64,000 nt of DNA from Phaeosaccion multiseriatum (GCA_965112735.1 OZ218960.1:1240001-1304000); one strand, 5' to 3'; shown: positions 32,157-43,953, counted from the first letter of the stretch. The notes: generated from the sequence alone by a model not told the origin. A program made the numbers and translations.

Positions 32157-34711
32157 TCACCTATCCCCTGCTTGTCCATAGCCATCGCTGGACTCCCAAA
32201 AGTACCAATCCCCGGGGTCGGGATAGAATGTTACATTCATGGCACACGTACACGTGGCTGTGTTCCAATCACATGTTCCGTGGTTGCTGCAGACAACGTC
32301 CTCCTGGGAGGGAAGGGGAGGGGGGCGGGGTGTGATGGAGGTGTATGGGCGGATAGAGAGAGAACGAGGGAGGGAGGGAGGGCAGGAGGGCGAGGGGGGT
32401 AATTAGAGGCTTATGGGTAGCTAGAGAAAAGGGGAGAGAGAGAGGAGGAGAGAGGGAGGAAGAGGGGAGACAAGCGGAGTGAGCGGGAGAGGAGGAGGAG
32501 GAGGAGGAGGAGGGAGAGGGGCGTATTGCTTGTGTGCCGGGGACAGTGCGATACACTCTCTGTTTCATCCCATTCCTCTCTCTCTCTTCCTCTTCTTCTT
32601 CTCCCTTGCTTAAGCCCTGTTTCCCACCTTGGTGCCCTTCGGAAAGGTGAAGTTGAGTTGCGCTTGGTCCGAGCCGTCATACACGGAGTTTATGACCGTG
32701 ATGTTGGGCTGCAGAGGAGACCCAAACCCACACAGGGAAGAGTTTGATTGTGTGCGTGCGTGTGTGTGTGTGCGTGTGCGTGTGTGCGTGTGTATGGGAG
32801 AGAGAATGGTATTTAGGTTACATCCACGTTAGAACAATTGTCTCTCGCATTTCATCAACTTGCGCCATCCGAAGCTCTGCACGCACAAGGCGCAGAGCGA
32901 AGCAGCAGAAGAAGAAGGAAGAAGAAGAAGAAGAAGAAGAAGAAGAAGAAGAAGAAGAAGAAGAAGAAGAAGAAGAAGAAGAAGAAGAAGAAGAAGAAGG
33001 GAGGGACACGCATCGGCACAGAGAAAGAGAGCGGCAAAGGGGCAGGGGGAAAAGGCGTCTGTATCGCCACGAGCACGACGCACCATTCGTCGATTGCTCA
33101 TCAACCGCCCCTCCACCTTTCTTCCATTTCCTTCTCCGCCAGTTCACAGGCTCACTCACGACGACCCTCACTCATTCACTCACTCACTCATTCACTCACT
33201 CCCTTCCTCCCTTCTTCCCTCCCTCCCTCCCGCTCTTCCCTCCCTCCCTCCCTCACCAGATTGCCGTACTGACTCCACGCCTTGACGATAGTAACAACGT
33301 CCTGGCTGCTGTCGCACATAAATCCCGAGGGGGACGCGCTAATGTTGGTGCTGATCGCCGTTATGTTGCCGTACACGGAGGCCCCTGAACGCAGAGTAGG
33401 CAGAGCCGCTATCGCCTCCGTTACGTCCAAGTACGTGGCATTGTGGGAGATTTTGCTGGGGATAGGGTGGAAAGGAAGGGTTCGGTTACATGCATCTTAC
33501 TGGAGAGGGTGGAAAGGGCATGTGTCTTACTGGAGAGGGTGGAAAGGGATTGTGTCTTACTGGAGAGGGTGGAAAGGGAATGTGTCTTACTGGAGAGGGT
33601 GGAAAGGGAGGGTTCGATTACACATGTGCTTGCGTGTGTGCGTGAGTGAGGGTGTGTGTGGGGGGGCTCTTCTCCGAGGGGAATGGGAAAGGGAGGGAGG
33701 GAGGGAGGGAGGGAGGGAGGCGGGGAATGGGTACTACCGAGCAAGCGCATGACATCACCCAAAAAGGTCAAGCGTACTACATCATATCATCCCTGTCAAG
33801 CGCCTGACGTCACACCACCCCATGTCAAGCACACATGTCAGGCGTTACACATCACGCCGTCCCTCGTCAAGCGCTTGACATCAACCCATCCTATGTCAAG
33901 CATGTCCAGCGCTCAAGGTACCTGGAGATGGCCCCATCGTACAGGACGTAAAGGCCCCCTCTGCAGTCCGAGCACACCGGGCAGGTCCACTCCCAGCGTG
34001 TCTCGAGCAGGACAGAGGCCTCTCCGCCGCCGGAGCTGCTAGATAGGTCCACAGATCTCACCTGGCGGGGGTGCAGGTGCATACGTGTTATATTATGTAA
34101 GTATGTAGGTAAGGGGTAAGGGGTAGAGTAGAGGGTGTATTGGCAGAGGAGGGGCGGGGTGAGGGAAGGGAAGGACAGGAGAGGGCCCGACAGGGTAGGG
34201 CAGGGCAGAGAGATCAGAGCAGAGAAGAGCAGAGATGCATGTATCTCTAAGCGCCGCCCCCACAGAGTCCGCCTTGAGCGCCAGCCGTGAGTGACAGCCT
34301 GTCTTGGCGGCATAGTAAAGACGTTTCAGATGTGCCTACCTACCTTGGCTGCCGGCAGATCGCCAAACTCCTGCATGAACTCGATAGTCGTAGTCACGGC
34401 CTCTGCCTTTCCGCACAGAGTGTCGCCGCTGTCGAACGACACCTCGACGTCCCTTTTTGGCAAGCAGCAGAAATAGCAGTTGGTGATGTGCAGCAGTTGG
34501 TGGTATACAGCAGAAGAGGGATAGATGCATGGTTTCGAGGCCAGGAACACAACAGCAGCACCAGCAGGAGGAGGGGGAGACACCGCAGTAGAGCATCACA
34601 TAGCAAAGTTCTATAGTGGCAGCCGTCTTCTGACTCACTAAACCAAACAACGACGCACCAGCCCCCTCGTCATATACGTAATTCTTTCCCTCTACCCTCG
34701 CACAGCGACAC

Positions 34712-34746
<35 letters not shown>

Positions 34747-37462
34747 TTCACACTTTCAGTTTCTTAGGTGGTTCCTATTAAGTCAATAAAGCACTCCCTC
34801 TACCCTCGCCTCATCCACCCATTCATCCACCCCCCCCTGCCTTCTACCACTTCCCTACCTTATGCTAGTGAGATCCTCCAGCAAATACTCAACGTAACCG
34901 TAGCTTGAGTTGGCCGGAATGGGGTCCGTCTCAAAGCCGCGGAAGGAGAAGGTGAAGGAGCCGCTGTCGGCCAGACACACGACACGCATCTTCTCGTTTT
35001 GCTGACCTGTACGATCGACACGGCAGTTCCGACAGTTACGACAGTTACGAATAGAGCAGGCAAGCGGCAAAGGGATAAAGGGGCAAGCATTCCAGTCATT
35101 GTGTGAAGAAAGTGGTGGGGCAAGCAGGGTGTAGAGGTAGGAGGCACTGTGAGTGTGCGGAAGGTACCGGTAGGGCGTGGGTGCGTGCGTGAGTGCGGTG
35201 CCGTCCTGCGGATACAGACAGAGAGATACACAATGAATGACCGCCGCAAACTGCCCATCCCCTCCCCTCCCCTCCCCTCCCCTCCCCTCCCCTCCCATCC
35301 CCTCCACCTCCCTCCCTCCCCTCCCCTCCCCTCACCTCACCTCCCCTCACCTCCCCTCCTCTTCGGTCCCTTCCCTTCTCTTCCTTCCCCTCCCCTCCCC
35401 CTCCCCTCCTCTACCCCCCTCCTTCCCCCCCCCTCTCCCCTCCCCTCCTCTCCACTCCCCCTCTCCCCCACTCCCCCGCATTCCCCTTCTTTACCCTCCC
35501 CTCCCCTTCCCTCCCCATATACCTCTAACCTGTGGTTAGAGGATCATCCCCGGTGGGGCAGCTCTGGCGGGAGCAATCGTAGCCGCTGTAGCTCCAGTCA
35601 CACACACACCCCTGTATCATGTCAGCGTCCCAGCGCTGAGGGTAGGTGTAGGCCACGTTGGGCCTCACGAGATTCCTCCCATCCCAATTAGAGGCCGCCT
35701 TCGGAGAGAGAGGGCGAGAGGGGGACAGGACGGAGGCGAGAGCGAGAGAGAGGCTTTAGGCTTAAAGAGAAAAAGAAGAACAAGAACAGGCTTAGGCTTA
35801 CAGAGAAAAAGAAGAAGAACAAGAACGACAAGACGAAGAAGAGGTTAGCAGGCGATTCCAGAAAGTGGAGGGGGTATCGTTGTTCTGCCTCTGCTGTTCT
35901 TTCTCGCTCAAGTTCTTCTTCTTTTGCTCGCGGGCTGACTGACTGACTGGCTGGCTGACTGATTGACTGGTTGACTGACTGACTGACTGACTGACTGACT
36001 GACCGACTGACTGGCTCACTGACTGACCGACTGACTGACTCATTGACTGACTGACTGACAGACTAACCTGAGACATGGTGAGACAAACTCCGTGCCCTGA
36101 GCACTCTTTTGACGGCACCGCCGATGGACAAGTCACTGTAGCGGGAAAGAAAGGAAGTAACGGAAGGAAGGAAGGAAGGAGCGAAGCATGTTAGTAAATA
36201 AGAGGAGGGGAGAGCAATGGAGGGGAGGGGAGGGGAGGGGAGAGTAGACAAGGGTGGAAAGGGGAGGGATGGAAGGGGGGGACGCGTAGAAGTACATGCA
36301 CAAAGGAAAGAATAAAGGTGACGCCCGCACACGTCCTTTCCCTCCTTCTTTCCCCTGCGCTTCATGCGTTTCATTGTCTTTCTTTGGTATTTGGCAGTGA
36401 CTGAGTCCGTGAGTGCGTGCTTGCGTGGGTGGGTGGGCGCGTGGGTGCGTGCGTGCGTGCGTGAGTGCATGGACACATGCTTACTTCTTTCACATGCGAG
36501 GCCCTCGAAGCCTGCCCGGCAGGTGCACGTCCCGGCCGAGTGGTCGCACGTGCCCATGTTGGAGCATTCCGTGTCTGCCGCGTGTGCCGTGTCCGTAGCA
36601 GATGCGATGTCGGACCAAGCAGGGCCGGCCGGGCAGACCTCTGCCCGCAGATGGGAGCAGCAGGTGGGCAGGGAGGGGAACGGGGGAGGGGAGGGGAGGG
36701 AAGGGGAGGGGATTGAGATAGGATAGGGTAGGGTAGGTAGGCAGACCATAGGATGGGTACGTAGACCATCGAGCGGGCCACGTGTGTGGTCACATACGTG
36801 GGTCATATGGTGAGTATGCCACTGCAAGTGTGTGGCCAAGCTCCTGTGTCCCAAGGGGGGACGCTCATTCATTCATCCCACTTTGTCGTGGAGCTGCTGC
36901 TGTCAAGGCTCAGCCTTCACTGTTCTGTGCACTCTCGTCAGTCTCTTAGAGGGGGGAGGTTGTGAGCCAGAAAGCTCTCTCGAGTCGAAGCCCGTCCCCA
37001 CCTCTCCACTCTTAAGTGATCGAGCAGTCGGGGGGCCTTCTCTTGAATACAAGTCCGGGCAATGACGACAAGCCAAGTACCGACGATGCAGATTGATCCG
37101 TCCTACTCACTTCGAAGGCAGGTGGGCCCAGTGTACCCGGAGAAGCAGGAGCACGTCCTGTTTAGATGCACCACTCCATTGCCGTTGCAGCAGCTTGCCC
37201 CCACCGAGTCACCAGCCGCTGCTGCTTCAGCGCCCCATTGTCGGCCAACGCCAATACCACCTCCGAGTAAGAGCGCTACTGGCCGGGTGGAGACCAGTAG
37301 AGGAACCACCACGCTCATTGCCGCTACCCTTCCCACCTGCGCCACGGCAGCACCAACAGCAGCAGCTCCTGTTGGGTGCGCCATACTGCCTCTGCCACGG
37401 GAGGCCAGCACAGCCAAGAGGGTGACTACACCCATCTGCAGCGGTCCGAGCCTCGACGACAT
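27551..37462 (-). CDS. Mastigoneme/SIG1-like EGF-repeat glycoprotein, 19 exons
   Basis: Exons: 37462-37111, 36640-36485, 36135-36068, 35698-35530, 35006-34859, 34452-34344, 34061-33922, 33455-33257, 32708-32628, 32303-32161, 31974-31833, 31398-31197, 31018-30950, 30215-30023, 29524-29366, 29035-28818, 28656-28568, 28347-28315, 27694-27551. All phases agree; about 937 residues. The N-terminus is hydrophobic ([12 protein letters not shown]), fitting secretion. EGF-like units recur ([60 protein letters not shown]). The signature [19 protein letters not shown] sits in exon 4, with a second variant [11 protein letters not shown] in exon 15, each followed by a segment like [13 protein letters not shown] or [13 protein letters not shown]. 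The C-terminus reads [15 protein letters not shown]. This organisation matches tubular mastigoneme proteins of heterokont flagella and the related diatom SIG1 proteins. Many N-glycosylation sequons occur. The start codon could be further upstream in the same open frame. Confidence 0.8.
27695..28314. repeat. Last intron of the mastigoneme-like gene: (GGGA)n plus CCCTATA repeats
   Basis: A (GGGA)n array (27697-27810) lies next to the terminal exon. A run of CCCTATA 7-mers and degenerate ACCCTA motifs spans about 27920-28310. The 7-mer is telomere-like in style but is not the TTAGGG type. Confidence 0.8.
29040..29280. repeat. (ATGG)n tetranucleotide microsatellite
   Basis: About 240 bp of ATGG with AGATAGGT variants within an intron of the mastigoneme-like gene. 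Confidence 0.95.
29540..29850. repeat. (GTGA)n tetranucleotide microsatellite
   Basis: About 300 bp of GTGA units in the intron between exons 14 and 15 of the mastigoneme-like gene. Confidence 0.95.
30428..30949. repeat. (CACT)n tetranucleotide microsatellite
   Basis: About 520 bp of CACT with CCCT and CACC variants, ending exactly at the donor of exon 13. On the sense (minus) strand it is (GTGA)n, so many GTGAGT donor-like sequences are created. Confidence 0.95.
32913..33000. repeat. (GAA)n trinucleotide repeat
   Basis: About 85 bp of nearly perfect AAG/GAA units in an intron of the mastigoneme-like gene. Confidence 0.95.
33495..33614. repeat. 30 bp minisatellite, four copies
   Basis: The unit starts TCTTACTGGAGAGGGTGGAA and is repeated four times with one to three differences, in the intron upstream of exon 8 of the mastigoneme-like gene. 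Confidence 0.9.
35260..35520. repeat. (CCCCT)n pentanucleotide-type repeat
   Basis: About 260 bp of CCCCT/CCCT units in the intron between exons 4 and 5 of the mastigoneme-like gene. Confidence 0.9.
35935..36062. repeat. (GACT)n tetranucleotide microsatellite
   Basis: About 125 bp of GACT with GGCT and GATT variants beside the donor of exon 3 of the mastigoneme-like gene. Confidence 0.9.
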
Positions 37463-39263
37463 CCACGGGCGCCGGCGACGGGGTCGAGGGGAATGCCGCG
37501 AGTTGGCTTGAGATGAAGTGGATCCTTGACTGGTGCTGCCGCTGCTGCTGCTCCCGGCAGCCCTCTTCCGTCCCCTCTCTGAGCTGCTGTTACTGCTACT
37601 ACTGAGCACGATCGCACGAAATGGCGACTCGTCTTGCTCATCGCTACACGCTCTTGCATCCTTTCTTTCATCCAGAAAGGAGGAGCAGCCGCAGAGAGAC
37701 ATTTGTGGCATCCTTCTGCTACAAGCAGGTGCACAACAGGAGAAGCCGTAGGGTCATCAGGTGGAAGGTTACGACACACGAAGGTCCGATCCTCTTGTTC
37801 ACAGTATTTGGATATGTGAAAGGCGAGAGCCAGGTGAGCCAAGAGAAGGGGAAGATGGATCGAGATCAACCGTCAAGGCCACATAACTGAAATTGGTGGT
37901 ACAACTTGGGCGTCACGAAAGCTATTTTGGGCATCAGCGATCCCCTGGCCTACTGTAGGCCTTTTTTCCCCCCCACCCGGCCTAGGCCTATAGTGATACA
38001 TTACACAGTTACTCTACACACTGTGTACAAAGGGGAGAGAGAGCGTCACTTCCTGGGTGCATATCCTGCGAGTCCGCTCCTCCAAATCCTTCTCCCGACC
38101 AATGGCCCCGTTTGTCCTGCATACGTAAGTCCCGACGGGCGCTCCTTCGCTCTCCCTGATCAACTCTCTCCAAGCAGCGCGCTCTCGTGACCTTCCCTGC
38201 TCAGATATCCGCTCCATCAGGCTCCATCAGGCTCACAGCTGCACTGCCAGACACGGTCTCCTCCTCATCCTCGTCGTTGGCGGCTCCTCCTCCTCCTCCT
38301 CCTCCTCCTCCTCCACCACCACCACCACCAGTCAGTAACTGCCACAGGCACAGCCAGATCTCTCAGGCATCCCACCCAAGTTTCCAGTAGAAATACGGTC
38401 TCCAGCTACTACCGACAAGCGTCCGTCTTTCTCGCTCCCTACAACACGAAGCCTCCATGCTACAATGTTCGTCCCTCTATTGCTGTTGGAGGGACAAGGC
38501 TCTAGTGTCACCTTTCATACTATACAATGGAGCGAGCACGTCTAGGCCCGCCATGACCGCATGTGCGCCTCTCTATACCGGCTGCTGGCCCCTCCCTCCC
38601 ATAGGACTCCACTCAAGAGCCTCCTTCCTTCAAGTGACAAAGCCTCGCCCCAGCAGCTTGGCACGCCGCGGTGTCCCCTCGACACGTGCAGGCTCAATAC
38701 TTCCTCACCCCCTTACTCTCCCAGAGGAAAAAGAAAGAAGAATTCACTCTCCACTCCTCCTGTGCATAAAGAGACCTTTTGGAGTTCTCTTGGGGTTGCC
38801 ACTAATGTGCGTACATGTTTGTATCGACGCGCAGAGTGCTCGGCAAGGGGCAAGGAACGCATCTACGTTGGTTGCAACTCCAAGGGAAATGCAGGCACGG
38901 CCCGAGGAGCCATTGGACGACGGTTCTTGTCCGAGCAGGTCTGTCTGTAACCCGCCTTCGCCTTTGGGTTCCTATCAAAAGGCGGAGTTCACCTTCCCGA
39001 CCACCTGTATGCGTGACACACGCACGTAATTATACTTAACGCATACAGGTGCTTGGCAAAGGGATACACCCTTTTGGTAGAAACCAGAAGACAAAGCCAG
39101 ACATGGGTTGATGAGGACGGCGGTTCTTCACCGAGCTCACTCGTGCCTTAGCCTGTCACTGACTCCATCTTATAGAGATTGGATAGCTGGTGCTCCACCT
39201 CCCCTCCCAAAGAGACTTAGGATGACCTCCCTCCCTCACCTAGTGCTTGAAAAAGTGTCAACA
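37463..39263. other. Intergenic region with no convincing gene
   Basis: This 1.8 kb lies between the putative start of the mastigoneme-like gene and the stop of the PHPT1-like gene. Open frames on both strands (for example plus 38457-39029) show no family resemblance. It holds a (CCT/CCA)n stretch at 38285-38331 and a 13 bp hairpin at 39002-39051. A promoter for the mastigoneme-like gene is expected at its left end. Confidence 0.5.
39002..39051. other. Hairpin with 13 bp perfect stem
   Basis: CACCTGTATGCGT at 39002-39014 pairs with ACGCATACAGGTG at 39039-39051 across a 24-base loop. It is 213 bp beyond the stop codon of the PHPT1-like gene and could act in its 3' UTR, or be a relic of a palindromic repeat. 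Confidence 0.6.
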
Positions 39264-40176
39264 TCAGTATCCGTCGTTGCTCCACTCGACGGTGTGGCCA
39301 CTGTACTTTTGTCTGAGTAGTTCGCAGGTGTGGGAGTGATCCGCCCGACCGAACTCCATTGAGTAGCCGTACACTGCTTGGTAAATTTGGGGAGATAAAT
39401 CAAACAATCAATCAATCAAGAGGGGGAGATCAATCAATCAATCAAGAGAGAGAGAGAGAGTGCGTGTGAGAGAGAGAGACAGAGATAGAGTCAGAGAGAG
39501 AGAGGGTGCCGGAGAGCGAGAGAGAGAGAATCACAAAGAGTACGGATGAAGGCCACACACACACCGTACCGTAGATTTCTTTCTCGTCATGCCTAATCCG
39601 CCCGCCCCCTGTGACCTTGGCACTCAAGCCCATCGACCTGTGATTGAGGGGGACACAAAGGCCGCACAGGAAGGGAAAAGATGGGGGCGCGGGGGAGGGA
39701 TTGGGCGGGGGGGCAGCAGCCAGCAGGGTGAGATCAGGGTGAGGTGCGAACTTGTCCGCCAACGTGTATCGTTGGGCTGCCTCTGCTGCCGCCTTGCACC
39801 CTGTCCCTCCTGTGAGTCACTCGACGGACCTCAGCATCTCGATGGTGTCTTTGGCGGCGTCCTTGTGGTACTCTGCCGCTTTCCTCCCTCGGATGAGGGT
39901 TTGCTTATCGCTCGGCACCGCCTCGCCCTCGACCTGGATCACCGCATACTTCTGCACAGTGTCTTCATCAATGGACACCACCTCCAGCTCGGGCAGGTCT
40001 CCTCCACTTGCCGCCATTGCAGACGACGAGTGGTATCGGTTGTTCCAACTCCGACTGGCTCCCCTCAAGGTGCAGGTGCTGGTCTGCTGCAGACTCAGGC
40101 CGAAGCTTGCAGAGGGCCTGAGGAGAGCAGCCGTGGACAGAAGAGGGAGAGCGAGGCGCCACGCGGAGCCACGCAT
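39264..40176 (-). CDS. Janus/PHPT1-family protein (14 kDa phosphohistidine phosphatase-like) with plastid presequence, 3 exons
   Basis: Exons 40176-39830, 39637-39570 and 39373-39264 join in frame for 174 residues. The family signature is complete: SIDEDTVQKYAVIQVEG, then AAEYHKDA with the catalytic His at about residue 104, then VTGGGRIRHD, EIYVYGYSMEFG and the terminal WSNDGY, matching animal PHPT1. PHPT1 removes phosphate from histidine (and lysine) of proteins. The extra N-terminus is a hydrophobic signal (LALPLLSTAALL) followed by SASF|GLS, an ASAFAP-like motif, so import into the plastid is inferred. The first donor is GTCCGT, weak but the only one that joins the family motifs. Its start lies 143 bp from that of the divergent DUF202 gene. 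Confidence 0.8.
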
Positions 40177-40319
40177 ATAGAGAAAAGGGCTAGTCGAAGA
40201 AGCACCGTCGGAAGATTTGCCGATTATCATTTGCCGTTGCGTAGGGTTACGTAACCTCGGGTAACCGTCAAGCATTTTCTCTCTGCCTTCCTTGGTCGGT
40301 GCTTGCCTCTTGGAGGACA
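40177..40319. promoter_or_regulatory. Bidirectional promoter between the PHPT1-like and DUF202 genes
   Basis: The 143 bp between divergent start codons contains GTAGGGTTACGTAACC (40240-40255), whose GGTTACGTAACC part is a near-perfect palindrome. No TATA box is obvious. Confidence 0.5.
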
Positions 40320-41582
40320 ATGGAGGGCGACAGCGCTGGGTGCACTAGCACCCGCCCTGTTACGATGGCCAGGAGGAAGCGCCCTCGCCGAGTGGCAATC
40401 CACAGCGTGGGCGCGTCTCGGCGCGTATCTTGGTACGACGGGGCCTCTCCGGAGACCATTCTTCGCTGTATCCGAGCGGCCTTTAGCGTCCCTACGGATG
40501 CAAGCGTGGAGCTACGGACGGCGGAAGGGCAGGTCGTCACCGACTTTGGGGGGTGCGCGGACGGCGAGAGGGAGGAGGACGATGATGACAGAGGGGGCGA
40601 TGGTGTTGGTGGAGGAGGTGCTGCGAGTGGAGGTGTTGATGGTCGGCAGTGGCCGAGGCTGCATCTGTGGGTGGTTTACCCGATGGATGATTTAGCCAAC
40701 CAGGCCGAGTCCCGCGTCCAGTCCTTTCTCTACGATGGTGACGGCGGTCACAGTGGTGGTGATGGAGGAGGAGGAGGAGGTGGTAGTAGCGGTAGAGGCG
40801 GCGAAGCCGAGGGGAGAGAGCATATAATTGGTGATGACAGCCCTTCTGATAGCTGCATCGGGGCAGGATCAAGCTGGAGCATTCGAAGTCGGACGAGAGG
40901 GGGGTGCGGAGGAGCAGGGAGAGGGGACTCCCTTCAGGGCGAAGTGACAGCAGCCGGAGTAGAGGTGGATGATATGAGTGGAGACCGCGGCAGCAAGCCC
41001 GTCGGCGAGCGGACGCCCCTCCTCGGTGCTAGTACTGATGCTGGCAGACGTGTTTCCTGCCCCCCTACCAAGCTGCCACTCGCATCACCAGCCTCTGCCG
41101 GACCTTTCCAGCAGATCGTGTCACGCGCTGTCGCCGTGGCCATACACCCGCCCCCTCCGGACTCGACCGCTCTCACGTGGCTGCGACTCAAGCGCATTCT
41201 TGCGCACCTCGCCAACGAGCGAACGTACCTGGCGTGGGTGCGGACGTCCTCCAAGACTTTCACCGTGGCTCTCTTATGCCTCGCCCTCGCCAGTGAGAGC
41301 GAGGACTATGCTTCATCCGCAGGTAGCAGCAGCAGCGTCTACGCAAGGCAGTACGCGGCCGTGGGGTTTCTGTCCATGCTCATGACCCCTGTGACGGTGT
41401 GGGTCGCCTTGGAGAGGTACCACAGCGTGGATGTGGCCATGCGGGGGGGAGTGTATGACGTGTTCCACAGCTTCCGCCACGGGGAGGTGCAGAAGGTGGC
41501 CCTCACGCTGGCCTTGCTCGTGGGCCTGGCTCTGTTTTTGATCACGGTGGACATTGTCGAAACCATTCGTCAGAGCTCGTAA
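40320..41582 (+). CDS. DUF202 (VTC1/YidH-type) membrane protein with N-terminal ubiquitin-like segment, paralog 1
   Basis: A single open frame of 420 residues from ATG 40320. The C-terminal 130 residues are a DUF202 domain: LAHLANERTYLAWVRT (the conserved R..LAxxRTxLAW motif), then three membrane helices (FTVALLCLALAS, AVGFLSMLMTPVTVWV, LALLVGLALFLITV). In yeast VTC1 this domain belongs to the vacuolar polyphosphate polymerase complex, where the conserved Arg acts in polyphosphate translocation; here that is only an analogy. The N-terminus (VAIHSVGASRRVSWYDGASP, ILRCIRAAFSVP) looks like a beta-grasp fold and recurs in the paralog at 62272-63456. The middle is acidic and Gly-rich. No introns, unlike most neighbours. 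Confidence 0.75.
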   Translation: MEGDSAGCTSTRPVTMARRKRPRRVAIHSVGASRRVSWYDGASPETILRCIRAAFSVPTDASVELRTAEGQVVTDFGGCADGEREEDDDDRGGDGVGGGGAASGGVDGRQWPRLHLWVVYPMDDLANQAESRVQSFLYDGDGGHSGGDGGGGGGGSSGRGGEAEGREHIIGDDSPSDSCIGAGSSWSIRSRTRGGCGGAGRGDSLQGEVTAAGVEVDDMSGDRGSKPVGERTPLLGASTDAGRRVSCPPTKLPLASPASAGPFQQIVSRAVAVAIHPPPPDSTALTWLRLKRILAHLANERTYLAWVRTSSKTFTVALLCLALASESEDYASSAGSSSSVYARQYAAVGFLSMLMTPVTVWVALERYHSVDVAMRGGVYDVFHSFRHGEVQKVALTLALLVGLALFLITVDIVETIRQSS

Positions 41583-42213
41583 AGCGAGGGCAGTGTGGTA
41601 GCGCCCGTAAGCAGGGGACGGGGGAGGGGGGATTAGAGGCCACACATGCCCAGAGGCAGTTAGTAGGAGAGGCGTCATCGGAGGGGTGGGCGGGCGGGAC
41701 GGGGCTTTCGCATGATAGACAGCTCTATTTTTGTATAGCAACTAGATGTATACGTGCGGGGGTTCCCTCAAACAGGACAAGAAGAAGAAAGAAAGAAAGA
41801 AGTCTACGACGTGGAAAACATGAAAGTCCAGAGAGAAGGAGGAGAGGGCATGGCTGCGGCTCACTTCTCGGTAAGCAAGGAGGGGGGGGAGGAGGAGAGG
41901 CGCAGCAATAGCGGCTGTAGAAAGACAAGCTGGCTACACGTTCTCAACGCTCCCTTGCTGGTAGGGCCGTTGGTGGTACGACTTCGTCTAGCGACCTCGC
42001 CAGCGTGGTTCGCAGGCCCACGGCCTCGTCGACCTTCACCCCATTATGGAGCATTGGGCTCCACCATCTCGCTGCAATAGATGGATACACGGATATATAC
42101 ACAGGCAGAGGAAGCAGTAAGACAAGGAGTATACAAAACACACACACACACACACATGCACGCACACACACACACATGTGTGGCGAATCGGTGCCAAAAG
42201 CTGCCATCGACCC
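41583..42213. other. Convergent intergenic region
   Basis: Between the stops of the DUF202 gene and the lipase gene. It holds a (GAAA)n run at 41785-41800 and an imperfect (CA)n at 42137-42178. No gene seen. Confidence 0.6.
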
Positions 42214-43148
42214 TCACGACCCACCTGGCACCTTACGCTCGTGGTTGTGAAGCATGTCCGCTCCTTTGTTGATGAGGCCCGCATCTCTCTCAAGGCCAGC
42301 CGTGTACGCCACGTTCGTGAGCATCAGCTGCAACGGTCGGTGGTATGGCGGTAGCAGCGGTTGGTGATACAGATTAGCGGCAGCAGTTGGCGACATAGCA
42401 GCAGCAGAAGCAGTAGCAGTTGGTCATACAGGCGTGACAGTTTCACTCCCTCCCTCCCTCCCCCCAACCCATCACTCACTTCTAGATTGTGGAAGTTGCC
42501 AGCGAACTCCATGTCCCCCTTCCAGGCGTCGGGATGCATGACCCAGGGGGTCCAGAACTTGTACAGCAGATCTGTGTGGAGCACATAGCCATCATTGACG
42601 TGGTCCTTGCCGGCCGCCTGTTCAGTTTCAGTTTGAGTTTGCTTGAGCTTATCTAGACCATTGCATCCGTAGATGATTCATGATTGTCAACCAAGAGATC
42701 GAAAAGGCCACCCTCCCTCCCTCCCTCCCTCCCTCCCTTCCTCCCTTCCTGTCTCCCATATTGAACGCGTTCTTACCTCCTTGCCGAGAGGGCCCAGGAA
42801 GGCGCTGACAGGCCCCAGGAGGGACTTGAATGAAGGGGAGAAGCCTGGCCAGAAGACGGGAACGGGGTCGAGGCGTCGCAAATCGCCTACGTGCGTGTAG
42901 CTCTGGCACAACGAATAAGTAGAAGGAGGGAGGCCAAGCCAGAGAGAAGGGGGGGGGGGGCGTTGGTGGCGGTAGGGGTATATTGTGGAGGAGGAGGAGG
43001 AGCAGCAGCAGCAGCAGAGCGAGGAGGAGGAGGACATGGAGGAGGATGAGCAGGAGAAGAAAAAGGAGGACGAGCAGGAGATGCAGCAGCAGCAACAGCA
43101 GTAGTAGGAGTAGGAGGAGGAGTAGGAGAAGAGGAGTAGTAGGAGTAG

Positions 43149-43223
<75 letters not shown>

Positions 43224-43865
43224 GAGTAGTAGTAGTAGTAGGAGGAGTAGTCCGCCCCCACTTACCGGAGCGACGACGTTTAAAGGGGTAGGCACAACGT
43301 CCCCTCTCTGGTAGTAATGCCTGCATAGAGGAGAGGAGGAGGAGGAGGAGGAGGAGGAGGAGGAGGAGGAGGAGGGAGGAGGAGGCGGAGACAAGAAGGA
43401 AGCCAAGAGAAAACAAGATGAGCCACTGTGGTAGTGCTAGAAGAGGAGCAAGTAGTGATACACCAGCAGCAGTAGTTGGTGATACAGTAGACGTCACAGG
43501 CAATGACTGACTACTGGGTGGTCTTCGGGCCTGGTGTTGAGCTACTACCCTAGCGCGGCACCATCCGTGTACTTTACCCTACTCTGCCCTTACTACTCTA
43601 CCCTTCGCATACTCTACCCTACTCTGCCCTTACTACTCTGCCCTACTCTACACACCTGAAGTCGACATTCAAGTCACTGTGGGGTGGTCACGTGGTGATG
43701 ACGAAGGTGCAGGTCAGCAAGGACCACCAGCCAGAGAGCACAGCAGAGCGAAGAGTTAAGGGCACATGGAGGGGCGAGTGAGTGAGTGAGTGAGTGAGGG
43801 AGAGAGGATCAGCGGCAGGGGCACGTCGGGGCACGGTCTGCCTGTCAGTCCAAGAGCGGAGGCTA

Positions 43866-43953
<88 letters not shown>

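Noticed and set aside
37062-37511. Plus-strand frame of 149 codons
   Set aside because: Antisense of exon 1 of the mastigoneme-like gene; no family resemblance or splice context.
38457-39029. Plus-strand frame of 190 codons between the mastigoneme-like and PHPT1-like genes
   Set aside because: Cys/Pro-rich with no domain, no splice partner and no paralog in the window; kept as intergenic.
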